A stretch of 5,127 nt of DNA from Candidatus Methylomirabilota bacterium (GTDB lineage: Bacteria > Methylomirabilota > Methylomirabilia > Methylomirabilales > JACPAU01): NCBI GenBank assembly GCA_023249205.1, contig JAHFDC010000089.1, positions 1-5,127 on the forward strand, written 5' to 3'. Every line of letters begins with the position of its first letter. Within the stretch, counting starts at the first letter, position 1. The notes beneath the pieces were generated by a model. That model saw nothing but the letters and a program-made list of their open reading frames with translations, was not told the DNA's origin and ran no database searches. This document shows positions 4,978 through 5,127 of this stretch, piece by piece. Both the position numbers and the translations under genes were made by a program.

Positions 4978-5127
4978 CTAGACGTAGCCTTCAGCGTAAG
5001 CGGTGGTCTCGGGGCTGATGGGCTTGAGGTGCGGATCCTCGTAGGTGTCGAGGCGGCCCTTCTGCCACTCCGGGGCCCGGTCGCGGCAGGAGAGGATCTC
5101 CTCCTCGATCTCGTCGAAGAACTCCGA
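4978..5127 (-). CDS. C-terminal end of an unidentified protein, start beyond the window
   Basis: A leftward frame is open from the window edge to a TAG at 4978-4980 (complement), giving 49 residues. They read SEFFDEIEEEILSCRDRAPEWQ, then KGRLDTYEDPHLKPISPET, and end TTAYAEGYV. The composition is acidic and balanced, with Trp, Tyr, Phe and few of the Arg/Pro/Ser runs that mark shadow frames here, so I regard it as a real gene end. I do not recognise the family. It converges on the HemQ-like gene with only nine bases between the two stops, and no terminator hairpin is visible there. Confidence 0.6.
   Translation of the reverse strand, partial: SEFFDEIEEEILSCRDRAPEWQKGRLDTYEDPHLKPISPETTAYAEGYV

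Noticed and set aside
4467..5018. Rightward open frame inside the HemQ-like gene running past its stop
   Set aside because: It is an out-of-frame copy of a well-supported gene, rich in Gly, Arg and Pro, and overlaps the convergent partial gene.

Overview
This is a very GC-rich window, densely coding, with strong GC third-position bias, mostly GGAG-type ribosome binding sites and short intergenic gaps. The gene set fits a free-living environmental bacterium, with a weak personal impression of the Methylomirabilota/Rokubacteria (NC10-like) neighbourhood. It comprises a DUF2203 protein, a PaaI-type thioesterase, a thioredoxin-like [2Fe-2S] ferredoxin, a Thermus/NC10-type chlorite-dismutase-family protein, a crotonase and stand-alone receivers. 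That placement is an inference from protein style only; no rRNA or other marker gene is present.

Left block (1-1157, + strand): the 3' part of a DUF2203 gene, a hot-dog thioesterase and a small [2Fe-2S] ferredoxin lie 15 and 28 bases apart and look like one operon whose promoter is outside the window. It meets the next block tail to tail, and the two last genes share a single CTAG as overlapping stop codons.

Middle block (1154-3261, - strand): three response-regulator receiver proteins in a row, read right to left. They are a helical/proline-linker REC protein, a zinc-ribbon REC protein and a REC-PAS protein. None carries a recognisable DNA-binding output domain and no histidine kinase is visible. 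The last two are coupled by an ATGA stop/start overlap. All three keep the phospho-acceptor Asp and the conserved Lys but lack the Pro that usually follows that Lys. This is the least ordinary part of the window.

Divergent spacer (3262-3438): it holds a very good sigma70-type promoter for the rightward genes (TTGAAA, 17 bases, TACAAT). A weaker reciprocal promoter-like pair faces left on the same bases. A perfect 15-bp tandem direct repeat begins right after the -10 box.

Right block (3439-4968, + strand): a complete enoyl-CoA hydratase with both catalytic Glu residues, then a coproheme-decarboxylase-like (HemQ/ChdC, chlorite dismutase family) protein, probably co-transcribed. At 4978-5127 the C-terminal end of an unidentified gene on the - strand converges on it, with only 9 bases between the two genes.

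I see no mobile element, CRISPR array, tRNA or rRNA. The genes look like ordinary housekeeping metabolism around an unusual kinase-less receiver cluster.
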